Source of the DNA: Ursus arctos
Lineage: Eukaryota; Chordata; Mammalia; Carnivora; Ursidae
Direction of reading: 5' to 3'
Length of the DNA: 64,000 nucleotides
Assembly: GCF_023065955.2 (NCBI RefSeq)
Contig: NW_026622897.1
Coordinates: forward strand, 3,043,001-3,107,000
The notes below the pieces were generated by a model. The model did no database searches. It was not told the DNA's origin and saw nothing but the letters and a program-made list of their open reading frames with translations. The translations under genes and the position numbers were made by a program. This document shows positions 24,374 through 34,151 of this stretch, one piece after another; position 1 is the first letter of the stretch, and every line of letters begins with the position of its first letter.

Positions 24374-24638
24374 TTTTTTTTTTTTAAATGATTTTTTATT
24401 ATATTATGTTAGTCACCATACAGTACATCCCCGGTTTCCGATGTAAGGCTCGATGATTCATTAGTTGTGTATAACACCCAGTGCACCATGCAATACGTGC
24501 CCTCCTTACTACCCATCACCGGTCTATCCCATTCCCCCATCCCCCTCCCCTCTGAAGTCCTCAGTTTGTTTCTCATAGTCCATAGTCTCTCATGTTTCAT
24601 TCCCCCTTCTGATTACCCCCCCTTTCTTTATCCCTTTC
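24374..24638 (-). mobile_element. Young L1 3' end, 265 bp, with perfect target-site duplication
   Basis: Poly(T) followed by TATTATGTTAGTCACCATAC and CACCCAGTGCACCATGCAAT is the reverse complement of a carnivore L1 3' UTR. The 15-bp duplication TTCTACCTGTACTTC is perfect at 24,359-24,373 and 24,639-24,653. Several CpGs survive (CCCCGGTTTCCGATG, ACGTGCC, CACCGGTC), so the insertion is probably recent. It is 5'-truncated to the 3' UTR. Confidence 0.95.
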
Positions 24639-24653
24639 TTCTACCTGTACTTC

Positions 24654-26001
24654 ATCTGCATAGCTATGTGTATGAAATTTACTTCTGCAGAATTTCCCGG
24701 AGGCAGCCTATGGTGTGGAGCTAAGGGACAGGGTCAGAGGCTGGAAACAGACTCAAGAAAATGCCCTGTACTATCCACTGATGAAGCGCACTGTGTGTAA
24801 AATTAACAATCACTCTGTTACCTTCGGAGCAGGGTTGAGAGGAGAAGGCTACTGAGAAAAAAACTTGAGGCCACCTGTGAAATCAGAGGTACTCATCAGC
24901 CTTGTTAAGAAGCAGTTGGTCACCCCTTGTGCCCTCCTCGAGAAGAAGAGGCAAGAGCGTTGTAGCTAGCCTCTTCACAAAGATTCACTTCCTGTGCAAA
25001 GCAAGCACGCCAAGCACGTCTGTGGGCTTAGCTCAGAACTGTGTGGTATTGGATCTACTTTGAAATATCCAAGGATTTCCGATCTGAGTCTGTCACACAC
25101 CCACCACTCCTAAGCTGGCCCCTGAGACCATGCGTTACTGTGTTCCACCAGGAAGACAGTGGTATTGTGTGAAGTTTCATCTGGTAGAGAATAGTCACTA
25201 AATGAGTAGCATTTGGGACACTTTCGGGATGCGAAATTACTCATTTACTGAGTAATGCATTTATCTCTCATTTGCATTCGTATAGGAAAGAAAGCCAATG
25301 GAAAGGTTAGAACGTCTGTGGTTTTTCCTGATCTTAATTAACATATTTTATGTTTCTTTGCTCAATTTAGATTTGCTGACTTTTGGCTTAAATTTTAATA
25401 TGGAGATTGGAAGGCTTTCATCTAACACTTTGTTGTGGGTTTTTGTTGTCATTTTCTTTCTTCCTCCTTTCAGATTTTAAATTCTGTTTAAACTGTGTTT
25501 GGTTGTCTAATTAGGCATCACTTTTTGTTGTTGCTCTTGTCCTGATGTTAGGATAACTGGTTAAGAGCAATGAGACTATTCATTCATACTTTTTTTCTTC
25601 AGTGACTTCACTGTATAAAGGGGGTAGATTTGACTCAGAAGACTGTAAGACTGAAGCCAACCTTTTGCTTCTTTGTTTTCAGTCCCCTGCCCCAGCTCGC
25701 CACAGGGGACTTCCAGTGTTCCTCAAGGCTGGCTGAACCCAGCTGGCTATGCTGAGCTTCCAGGGTAACTTAGACACTGGGGACAATCTGGCTCATTTAC
25801 TAGCTTCTGACTTTTTGGCCCAAAGAACAAAATCTTATAAACAGCACTTACAAAAGATTCAGTATTTCAGGATGTCAAGTTTTATGACAGCCTTTCTCTT
25901 GGAAAAGATATATTGTTTTTCCTTTAGTCAAACTCATTATTATATTGACATTTCTTTTTGGAAAGAATAGCTGTGGGATTTAACTGGAAAAAAAAAATAG
26001 C
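24654..26001. other. Low-repeat stretch, no gene assigned
   Basis: No mobile element is recognised. It holds an 8-bp-stem palindrome with an octamer word at 25,236-25,277, and an exon-like 82-bp open stretch with a strong polypyrimidine tract at 25,683-25,764. Confidence 0.4.
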
Positions 26002-26024
26002 AAAAAAAAAAAAAAAAAAAAAAA
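26002..26024. repeat. Poly(A) run followed by CA/AAC-rich stretch
   Basis: About 23 A residues are followed by ACACAAACCCACAAACC and AACAACAACA. I could not place an element upstream of it. Confidence 0.9.
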
Positions 26025-28211
26025 CACAAACCCACAAACCAACAACAACACAGAAACCCTAAGTGATCCAAATAAGAATGAAGGAAGAGCTAAATCAACA
26101 AATCACTCAAATAATTTCAACGTTTAGTTCCCAAACCTAATTTTCTAAAGTAAGCTTTATGTGACCCATGGATGCTTAGTGAGCTTGGATTCCAGTCCCA
26201 TTAAAATTGTTTTTCAGAAATATAATTCAACATATCCATTGCCTTAAACTCTAACTTCAGGTTGACAGGAGGTCTTTGTGTTAGCAGAAGGCTCTGGAAG
26301 CTCAAATACAAAAGATTATTTCCCTAAAGGTGACACATGGTTACAATATGAATAAGCTAGCATTAAGCAACTTAATAGCTTTCAGATCCTGTTGCTCTAC
26401 ACAAGTGATGGTTTCTTTCCTTATTATTAAAAGGGTGAGACACAGGTGAAGTGGCTGAAATAAAGGTAGTATAGTGGTTATATCCAAAACCTATCCACAG
26501 TTATTGTCATTTAAAAGCTCCAGGGTGGACATGGCAAGACAGAAGCCAAGGGTATCAAAGAACAGCCCTGAATCAGCAGCAAGTAGACAAGAACGTGGCC
26601 ATGGCAGAGTCCTGGGTCAAAAGCAGAGTTGAACAGCAGATACTGAACAGAGGACAGACAGTCCAGCCGTTAAGACAGCAGGAGTGTGGGCTTAAATAAT
26701 GAAACCAGTACCTGAAAAGGGATGTGGGGTGGCAGAAGATGAAGTCCTGCAAAGGAAAAGCCAGACAATGCAACTGGATATTAACAGACACAGCTCTGTC
26801 TCAGGTCTACTGTCTACACACTGGGGTTTGGCCTTCAAGATGAGGAGTTGAGACTTGAGGGCCCAGAACACATTCTCCTGAATTAATTATCCTGAAGGCT
26901 CAATAGCCACTAAGTTAATTTCTATACCTGAGTGCTGTATGTATATAATACTGCATGGCAGGTTTATTTTAAATAAATATTGTTAGGTATTTATTTTTCT
27001 GTTTTCTATATTCTTTCACTCAAATGTAATAAGAGTAGCATCCTTTTCTATCATATTTCCCAGCAAATGGATCAAGACTGGCATATATCAATTGCTTTAT
27101 AAATATCTGGTAAATGGATCAATCACAAGTCATCTCTCTTTTACATTCTTAAAATTACAAATTATGTCTTCTATCACTTTTTATATAATTTCAGGCTCTG
27201 TTTTATGACATATGAAAACCGAATGTCTTTAAAGGCTATAGATAGATTAGTATTGCTCCATAGCATCAGCATTTAATGCCAAATAGCATTTTTTTTATTG
27301 GAAACACGTCCAAAATTCTAGGAGCTTATAAAGATGAAACAGTGACATATGGTGTGATTGCATTAAAGAGGACAGAGTATAAATTTACAACATCATCTCT
27401 TTAAAAAAAACAAAGAGAACAATATTTTGAAGAGAAATATTTCTGTCATAGCATATCACGAATACAACATTTTAACAATATCTGTTAGTTGGTAATACAA
27501 TTCCTAAGAATTTCTGTAAATCGGGAAGACCAGTATTTTTAGCTGAATAGGCTTTGTAATATCTAGACCACTACATATTTTGAAAAATCTATTATATAAC
27601 GAGCAAATAATTAATATTACAGATCTGGGATTCAGTGCTTGCCTTTGTTGCTGTAAAGAAAAGAACTCCTTTTCTAGATGTCCTATTGCAGTTCACTCCT
27701 GCCAGTGTCAGGGCCAATTCCCAAATCTGGCTTCAAGATAGAATCTAAAAAAGTCCAATTGGATGTTATCAAATATTGGATCATGTGAGATGCAAAACAT
27801 AGCAGAGGAACCACTGCCTCCCTATCATGTCTGAATGGAGCAGTTCACTTACTATGGGCAGAGAGCGGGCAGTCTACCATCCAAGGAGAGTTTGGAGGGA
27901 ACTTGAGAATTCCCCATAAAGCACTCCACTGTTTACTTTTGGAGTTTTATGAGGTCAATAAATAACTTCTCTATTTCCTTGGCAAATATAAAAATAATGG
28001 AGAGATAGACTCAGGAGTCACACAAATGGAAATCAGAATGGCAGCTTGATAACACATAAGTCTCTTTGAAAAGCTTGGCTTAGCTCTCTGGCAACAGTGG
28101 CCTTCTTGGTGCTGTCCTCCAGAATTAAATTGATCCATGTAGTCATTGACCATGCAGAAACACCCTAGATCTTCTCCAAAGGGCATGTGCCTCTAAAATG
28201 TATGGCACTCA
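26025..28211. other. Unassigned AT-rich DNA
   Basis: No gene or repeat is recognised over about 2.2 kb. A 71-residue minus-strand frame (27,971-28,186) resembles no family I know. A small part near 27,240-27,500 has the AT-rich, homeodomain-word texture of conserved non-coding DNA, but that is only an impression. Confidence 0.4.
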
Positions 28212-28419
28212 GGGGCACTCAGGGGTGGCTCAGTGGATGAAGCTTCCAACTCTTAGTTTTTGCTCAGGTCATGATCTCATGGGTCTCAAGGTCGAGTCTG
28301 GGTCAAACTCTGCCCTTGGCAAGGAGTCAGCTTGAAGATTCTCTCCCTCTGTGCCTCCCCCTACTTATATATGTGTGTGTGCTTGCTCGCTCTCAAATAA
28401 ATAGATAAATATTTTAAAA
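28212..28419 (+). mobile_element. Can-SINE (SINEC), older copy
   Basis: The head GGGGCACTCAGGGGTGGCTCAG is diverged; the body has GCTCAGGTCATGATCTCATGG and CTCTCCCTCTGTGCCTCCCC, with a CTCTCAAATAAATAGATAAAT tail. The word GGCACTCAGG is repeated in tandem at 28,204-28,223 at the insertion edge. No clear target-site duplication was found. Confidence 0.9.
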
Positions 28420-30086
28420 CACCACATAGAAGGAGAGAGAATCCAGCATCAATGGGCAAAAATAAATAATTCATTTTTTTTTTTTTCAAATTCATCAGTC
28501 AAATGAATCTATCTCTATCTGATGGAGTGGAGCCCAAAAAGGCACAGGGAGATAGGTCAGGACACCTTAGGACGTCCTTCCCCATGGGAATCCAAGAGGC
28601 TGGGACTAAGAGTACCCTCCAACATCATTGTGCCTCTGGTGGCCTTTGCTACTTTTCTTTATAGATAGCTGTGTAGTTATAGATCTATTCCTCCTTTTTT
28701 TTTCCTCCTTTACTCTTTTCCTGCTATTTTATTACATGTTTTCCTATTGTTATAATGTAAACTTCATTATTAAATAACTATTCAAAAACAAATCTGCTGT
28801 ATATAAAAAGATATTAGGATGCTTAAAAGAACAGGAAATCCCCATGACAAATGTCTCAATCAGAACAAAATTGGAAAAAAAAGCAAAATCACCTATAGTT
28901 TAGAGAAAGCAGAGGAATTCCATTAAGTGTTAGCATGAGCTGAATTGTTAGGGAAGGTAGAAGCCTGTGAAGGGCCAGAGAGAGACTACTAGGAAAACAA
29001 AAGCTGAGTAAACACTGAGAGGAAGATCTTGCATTCAAACCCTGTCTTGGTATAACAGCCAGGAATATAAAAAAAAAAGTATGATCAAGCATAATGAGGG
29101 GTTTTTTCATGCTTAACCATGGTGAAATATTTCAGAAAATGTAGTGCTTCTCTATTAAGACAGAGTATTTACAACTAGTATAAAGCGTCAAACATAGAAA
29201 TCTTGTAGCTTTGTTAGCAAAGGTTGCAAATAAAAATAAGAAATCATTAAAGTAGCTCTAAGAAGTCAGAGAAGTCTTAAAATGTCAGGAAAAAAAAATA
29301 GTCTACTTTAAAATAGCATTTCATTCCCTACACATTTCTTACATATTATGAGTTTAAATAATCATTAAAATAGATGCTCCTTAGTCCGCCATTTATGTTG
29401 AGTACCTTTGATTACCAACAGTATAACATGTACCTTTGAAGACTCAGCCATCAGACAGTGAACAGTCTATGCTACTCCAGCTGTGCCACACAATCATATA
29501 ACGTTGTGTACTAAAATAAAGGGCCTTGAAGATTCTTCACCCCAATTCAGAAGTAGCAAGAGCCATTCCTCTTGTTTGATGTAGGCATAAAAATCCAATC
29601 TCACTGTTATAGCCAAGACCTGAGAGCAGATGAAAACAGCCAGTCAGGAGGGGTCAAGCTGGGCAGCAGTTCAGGCTTAGTTTGGATGAACCGCTAAGGG
29701 TTAAGGACAGCCTTGGGTCAAGAACAGCCAGAGGTCTGGCCCTCAAGCCCAGAAATGGAGATGATACAATTTCAGTGCCGACTAAATGGGTGAAAGTGAA
29801 GATAATGAAAGTATGGATTTAGCTTGAGAGAGCAGAAGCAGGTCAAGGCAGACAGATGTCAGTGGGTGTAAGATATCCCACGCAGGCTGAAATCCCACGT
29901 CTGTCTGAGTCTTGGTCTACATTATGTTTGCTTTAAATATTTTAATATATTTTGTGAAGTATGGGAGTCCATGACTCATAAATAACTATAGGAAATAGTT
30001 ACAGGCAAAGGAAAAGTCAGAAATCCCACAGAAACTGTCCAAGCCTTTCCCTTTAAACACCCTGCAGATACACAGGCAGGCACACC
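28420..30086. other. Unassigned DNA
   Basis: No gene or named repeat is recognised. The 29,600-29,880 part is purine-rich and might be an old repeat. Confidence 0.4.
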
Positions 30087-30098
30087 TGTGGCCTACAG

Positions 30099-30209
30099 CT
30101 CCGTTTTTCTTTTTCTTTCTTTTTTTTTTTTTTTTTTCCAGAGGGGGGAAAAAAAAAGAATATTCAGTTTTAAAATCTGTACTCCTCTTAGTGTACAGAG
30201 CATTGCATT
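30099..30209 (-). mobile_element. Possible short retro-insertion with 12-bp direct repeats
   Basis: TGTGGCCTACAG occurs at 30,087-30,098 and again at 30,210-30,221. Between them lies a T-rich tract (about 30,104-30,138), then CCAGAGGGGGG, a short A run and about 60 bp of unidentified sequence. The layout fits a minus-strand retrocopy with a poly(A) tail. I do not recognise the body. Confidence 0.4.
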
Positions 30210-30307
30210 TGTGGCCTACAGATCTTCTACCTTTGATTCCTTCTCTGATGTTCAGATTTGAGAATAAAATCCAGCTTGCACAGATTCAGCCCTTGTTGCC
30301 ATATTAT

Positions 30308-30543
30308 TTGTTGGGAGTCCCATAAGAAAGTGACACAGACTGGTGGCTTGAAGCACAGAGATGTATTGTCTGCCAGTTCTGGAGCTGCAAGTCTGAGATT
30401 GGGGTATGGGCAGAGCTAGTTCATCCTGAGGGTTGTGAGGGAGAATATGTTCAGGTCATTCTTCTAGCTTCTTGTTTTCTGGGACCTGTTGGCCTTCCTC
30501 GACTTGTGGTTGCAACACCCCGTCTCTCCTATGTTTAATGGAG

Positions 30544-30580
<37 letters not shown>

Positions 30581-30779
30581 CGTGTGTCCGTCCATCCAAA
30601 TTTCACCTTTTAATAAGGACCTCAGTCCTATTGGATTAGGGATCTACCCTACTCCAGTATGACCCCATCTTAACTAATTATGTCTGCAAGAGCTCTGTTT
30701 CCAAATAAGATCACATTTAAAGCAGTGAAAGATCCTTCAACATATGAATTTTGAAGGGACACGAGGAACCCATAACACT
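30308..30779 (-). mobile_element. MLT1-type LTR with a (GT)n expansion
   Basis: GTTGGGAGTCCCATAAGAAAG, CACAGACTGGTGGCTTGAAG, CCAGTTCTGGAGCTGCAAG, then AGGACCTCAGTCCTATTGG, TTTCCAAATAAGATCACATTT and CAACATATGAATTTTGAAGG are the reverse complement of an MLT1-like LTR. A (TG)n tract at 30,547-30,590 interrupts it. Confidence 0.75.
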
Positions 30780-30794
30780 AAAAAAAAAAAAACC

Positions 30795-31132
30795 AACTCA
30801 GAAACATGGAGCAGAAAGGTGGTTTGACAGATGGGAGAAGTGGGGAGATGTTGGTCAAAGAGTACAGACTTCCAGCTGTAAGATGAGTAAATGCCAGGCC
30901 CCTAGTATACGGCATGGCAGCTACAGTTAACAGTTCTGTGTCATGTACTTGGAAGTTTTCAAAGTGGATCCTACCTGTTCCCACCACACACACAACACAC
31001 ACAGATGGTAGCTATGTGAGGTAACGGATGTAGGTAACCCTACTGTGACAATAATATTAACCATTAGGCTGTGCATCTTAAACGTATATGATGATACACG
31101 TCAAATAGGTCTCAATAAAGCAGGAAAAAAAA
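30795..31132 (+). mobile_element. Old L1 3' end, sense
   Basis: GAGATGTTGGTCAAAGAGTAC, CAGACTTCCAGCTGTAAGATG, GGCAGCTACAGTTAACAG and TCTCAATAAAGCAGGAAAA follow the L1M 3' UTR in the sense orientation. Confidence 0.85.
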
Positions 31133-31231
31133 CAAATAGTATTGGTTCTGAAAGAGAATGGAGACTACTGAGTAAGGTAATATTTTTTAAGTGATCATAG
31201 TTGTATTATAACCACTTAAAAGTTCTTTCTT

Positions 31232-31445
31232 GGGGCACCTGGGTGGCTCACTCATTTAAGCATCTGACTCTTGATTTCGGCTCACGTTGTAATCTCGGGG
31301 TCCTGAGATAGAGCCCACATCAGGCTCCGTGCTTAGCATGGAGCCTGCTTGAGATTCTCTTTCTCACTCTTTCTCTCTCTGCCCCTCCCCCTGCTCGCTT
31401 GATCTCTCTCTCTCAAAAAAAAAAAAATTTAAAAATGCTAAAAAA
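31232..31445 (+). mobile_element. Can-SINE (SINEC), sense
   Basis: The head GGGGCACCTGGGTGGCTCAC, the body with GAGCCTGCTTGAGATTCTC and a (CT)n poly(A) end are seen. The duplication is AAAAGTTCTTTCT (31,218-31,230) against AAAAGTTTTTGTT (31,446-31,458). Confidence 0.93.
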
Positions 31446-31617
31446 AAAAGTTTTTGTTAAAATGCTACTTTATGCTCACTATTTCCATTTTCTTATCACC
31501 TACTGACTCCTTACCCATATTTTTTTCCTATCTTTTTCTGTAACATTCTCACTGTGATAATCAAAAGAAGACTGCCTTTATGTGACTTTAAAATCTCTAA
31601 ACCGAGAGTTCCATTCT

Positions 31618-31823
31618 TTTTTTTTTTTTTTTAAGATTTTATTTTATTTATTTATTTGACAGAGAGACAGCCAGCAAAAGAGGGAACACAAGCAGGGGGA
31701 GAGGGAGGGGAAGAAGCAGGCTCCTAGCGTAGAAGCCTGTTATGGGGCTCAATCCCAGAACGCTGGGATCACGCCCTGAGCCGAAGTCAGACGCTTAACG
31801 ACTGGGCCACCCAGGTGCCCCAT
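31618..31823 (-). mobile_element. Can-SINE, younger bear/panda-like subfamily, antisense
   Basis: Poly(T), TTAAGATTTTATTTTATTTA, then GGCTCCTAGCGTAGAAGCC, CGCTGGGATCACGCCCTGAG and CCACCCAGGTGCCCC are the reverse complement of the younger SINEC form. The duplication is GAGAGTTCCATTCT (31,604-31,617) against GAGAGTCCCATTCT (31,824-31,837). Confidence 0.95.
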
Positions 31824-32028
31824 GAGAGTCCCATTCTTAACCTCAGTCTTCTTTAACTCAGTGACTTGGTGCATGATTTTGATTGGCGCCTCCCTCACAC
31901 TGTCTCTGCTCCAGGACCTTAATATATCCACTCTCTTCTCTCTTTTTTTCTTTCCCTGGTCACATGTTTTTGATTGTCTTGTCTTTCTCTCCATTTCCAT
32001 CTCTCTTCTGTTTATATAAAGATTTGTT

Positions 32029-32206
32029 GGGACACCTGGGTGGCTCAGTCAGGTAAGCATCTGCCTTTGGCTCAGGTCATGACCTCAGGGTCCTGGGAAT
32101 GAGCCCCGAGTCAGGCTCCCTGCTCTGTGGGGAGCCTGCCTCTCCCTCTCACTCTCCCTCTGTGTTTTCTCTCAAATAAATAAATAAAATCTTTAAAAAA
32201 AAAAAA
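32029..32206 (+). mobile_element. Can-SINE (SINEC), sense
   Basis: The copy reads GGGACACCTGGGTGGCTCAG, then TCAGGTCATGACCTCAGGGTC and GGGGAGCCTGCCTCTCCCTC with an AAATAAATAAATAAAATCTTT poly(A) end. A target-site duplication is unclear. Confidence 0.93.
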
Positions 32207-32341
32207 GTTGAATAAAACCGAATGGATAGATGAATGGCCAGGTGGGCAGGTGGATGGATGAATAAATTTTGGACTCAAGGACAATGGGAAAGCAGTATTA
32301 AGTTTTAACCAAGGAAATTGCATAATTACATGTGTATTTCT

Positions 32342-32775
32342 TTTTTTTTAATTAGACTTATATACATTTAAGGTGTACAACATGATGATTTGAAATATAT
32401 TTCCATAGTGAAATGATTACTACACTCAAGGTAATTAACATACCATCTCCTCACATAGTTAACATTGTGATGAGAGCACCTCAAATCTACTCCCTTAGCA
32501 AATTTCCAATATTCAATACAGTATTATTAACTATAGTTATCATGGTATACATTGAATATCTAAACATATACCCTGCATAACTGCAACTTTGTACCCTTTG
32601 ACCATATCCTCACGCCCCCCACTTCCCCACCCCTGGAAGCCATGCTTCCCCTCTCTGCTTCTAGATGTTCATTTTTTTTTTTTTTTTTAATTTCCCTGTG
32701 TAAGTAAGGTCATGCAGTTTTCTTCTGTTTGGCTTATTTCACTTGGCATATTTCTTAATGGTATCTCCACACTTT
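32342..32775 (-). mobile_element. Old L1 3' end, antisense
   Basis: TTAAGGTGTACAACATGATG, ATCTACTCCCTTAGCAAATTT, TGCAACTTTGTACCCTTTGAC and TTCTGTTTGGCTTATTTCAC are the reverse complement of an L1 3' UTR. A poly(T) expansion sits at about 32,671-32,688. Confidence 0.9.
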
Positions 32776-33670
32776 TCTTTTTTCTAACTTCAATTTTTCC
32801 CACACTTCTTTGCCATATTTTTATTTCACAATAATGTCTTTGTTCAAGAACTTCAATGTTAATCCTTATTTAATGAGCAATAAGATTACGCAGATCAAGG
32901 TCTTTGATTTTTCATCAGCTCTGCTCCTCACTATTTCTAAGATCAAGTGCTCTGAGATCAAGATCAACTGTTCTCCATAGCCTAAACTTTTTCTTTTTCT
33001 GTGATTTTGCTACTGCCATTCATTCTGCCTGGAATATCCTTTGTAAATAGTGTATTTACTTTTGTGTTAATGAAATCATCTTTCAATGTGTTGTCAGTTA
33101 CTTCCTGAAAAAAAACATGTTTTTTGCCTATTTTCTGACAATTTTGTTTCCCAGAAGTAAAAGAGTAATGTATTTTATTCTGAAACTTCTTAGATTACAA
33201 TAATTCTTACTCTTATTTATAAGTGATAAGATTACTTCTGTTTCTCAGAGTTCAATGCTTGCTATTCATTTCCTACTCCTATGGAACTTCACTTATAAAG
33301 GCTATACAACTCTGTAACATTTTTAAAAGCACTTATAATTCCAACTTATCTGGATTTTGCTAGTGTTAGGCAAAGAACTAATTAGTGTCAGTAAGTTATA
33401 AGCAAATTATTTGAAGATAAAAATCTTTAGATGAGAAACTAATATAAAGTCCTATGAGAGATCCAAACTCTTAGTTCTTAGAATGTATATGCATAGAAGA
33501 AGCTAGAATTTTAAATTGAAGGGAATTCACATCCTTCATAAATTTCTATCCTTTTTCTTTTCAAAGTGACATATTTCTAGTATGGCAATGTCACTCTTCT
33601 TGGTTACATTGAAAATATTGAAAAATCTTATACATAAAGTCTATTGTTACTTGTCCTTGAAAGAAGACTT
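32776..33670. other. Unassigned AT-rich DNA
   Basis: No gene is seen. CATTCATTCTGCCTGGAATATCC near 33,020 may be an L2 scrap. Confidence 0.45.
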
Positions 33671-33684
33671 GAAAATATCTTGAC

Positions 33685-33889
33685 TGGGGCACCTGGGTGG
33701 CACAGCGGTTAAGCGTCTGCCTTCGGCTCAGGGCGTGATCCCGGCGTTGTGGGATCGAGCCCCACATCAGGCTCCTCCGCTATGGGCCTGCTTCTTCCTC
33801 TCCCACTCCCCCTGCTTGTGTTTCCTCTCTCGCTGGCTGTCTCTATCTCTGTCAAATAAATAAATAAAATCTTTAAAAAAAAAAAAAAA
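33685..33889 (+). mobile_element. Can-SINE, younger subfamily, perfect 14-bp duplication
   Basis: The head GGGGCACCTGGGTGGCACAG, GGCGTGATCCCGGCGTTGTGG, GGCTCCTCCGCTATGGGCC and CTCTCGCTGGCTGTCTCTAT match the younger SINEC form almost word for word. The duplication GAAAATATCTTGAC is perfect at 33,671-33,684 and 33,890-33,903. This is the youngest-looking SINE in the window. Confidence 0.97.
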
Positions 33890-33948
33890 GAAAATATCTT
33901 GACAACAAAATTAGAGAAAATTTAAAGGTCTGTAATTCAAGATATTTT

Positions 33949-34151
33949 GTTTTTATTTTAATTTTTTAGAGAGAGAGCATGTGCAAGGTGGGGGAAGGGA
34001 GGGGTAGATGGAGAGGGGGAGAGAGAATCTTAACCAGACTCCATACCCAGCACAGAGCCTGACATGAGGCTCAATCTCACAACCCTGAGATCATGACCTG
34101 AGCTGAAATCAAGAGTCAGACGCTTAACCAACTGAACCCCTCAAGTGCCCT
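33949..34151 (-). mobile_element. Can-SINE (SINEC), antisense, older
   Basis: TTTTAGAGAGAGAGCATGTGC, GAGCCTGACATGAGGCTCAAT, CCTGAGATCATGACCTGAGC and ACGCTTAACCAACTGAACCCC are the reverse complement of SINEC. The duplication ATTCAAGATATTTT (33,935-33,948) against ATTCAGGTTGTTTT (34,154-34,167) has three differences. Confidence 0.92.

Noticed and set aside
27971..28186. 71-residue minus-strand frame
   Set aside because: I recognise no protein and the surrounding text is AT-rich without gene signals.
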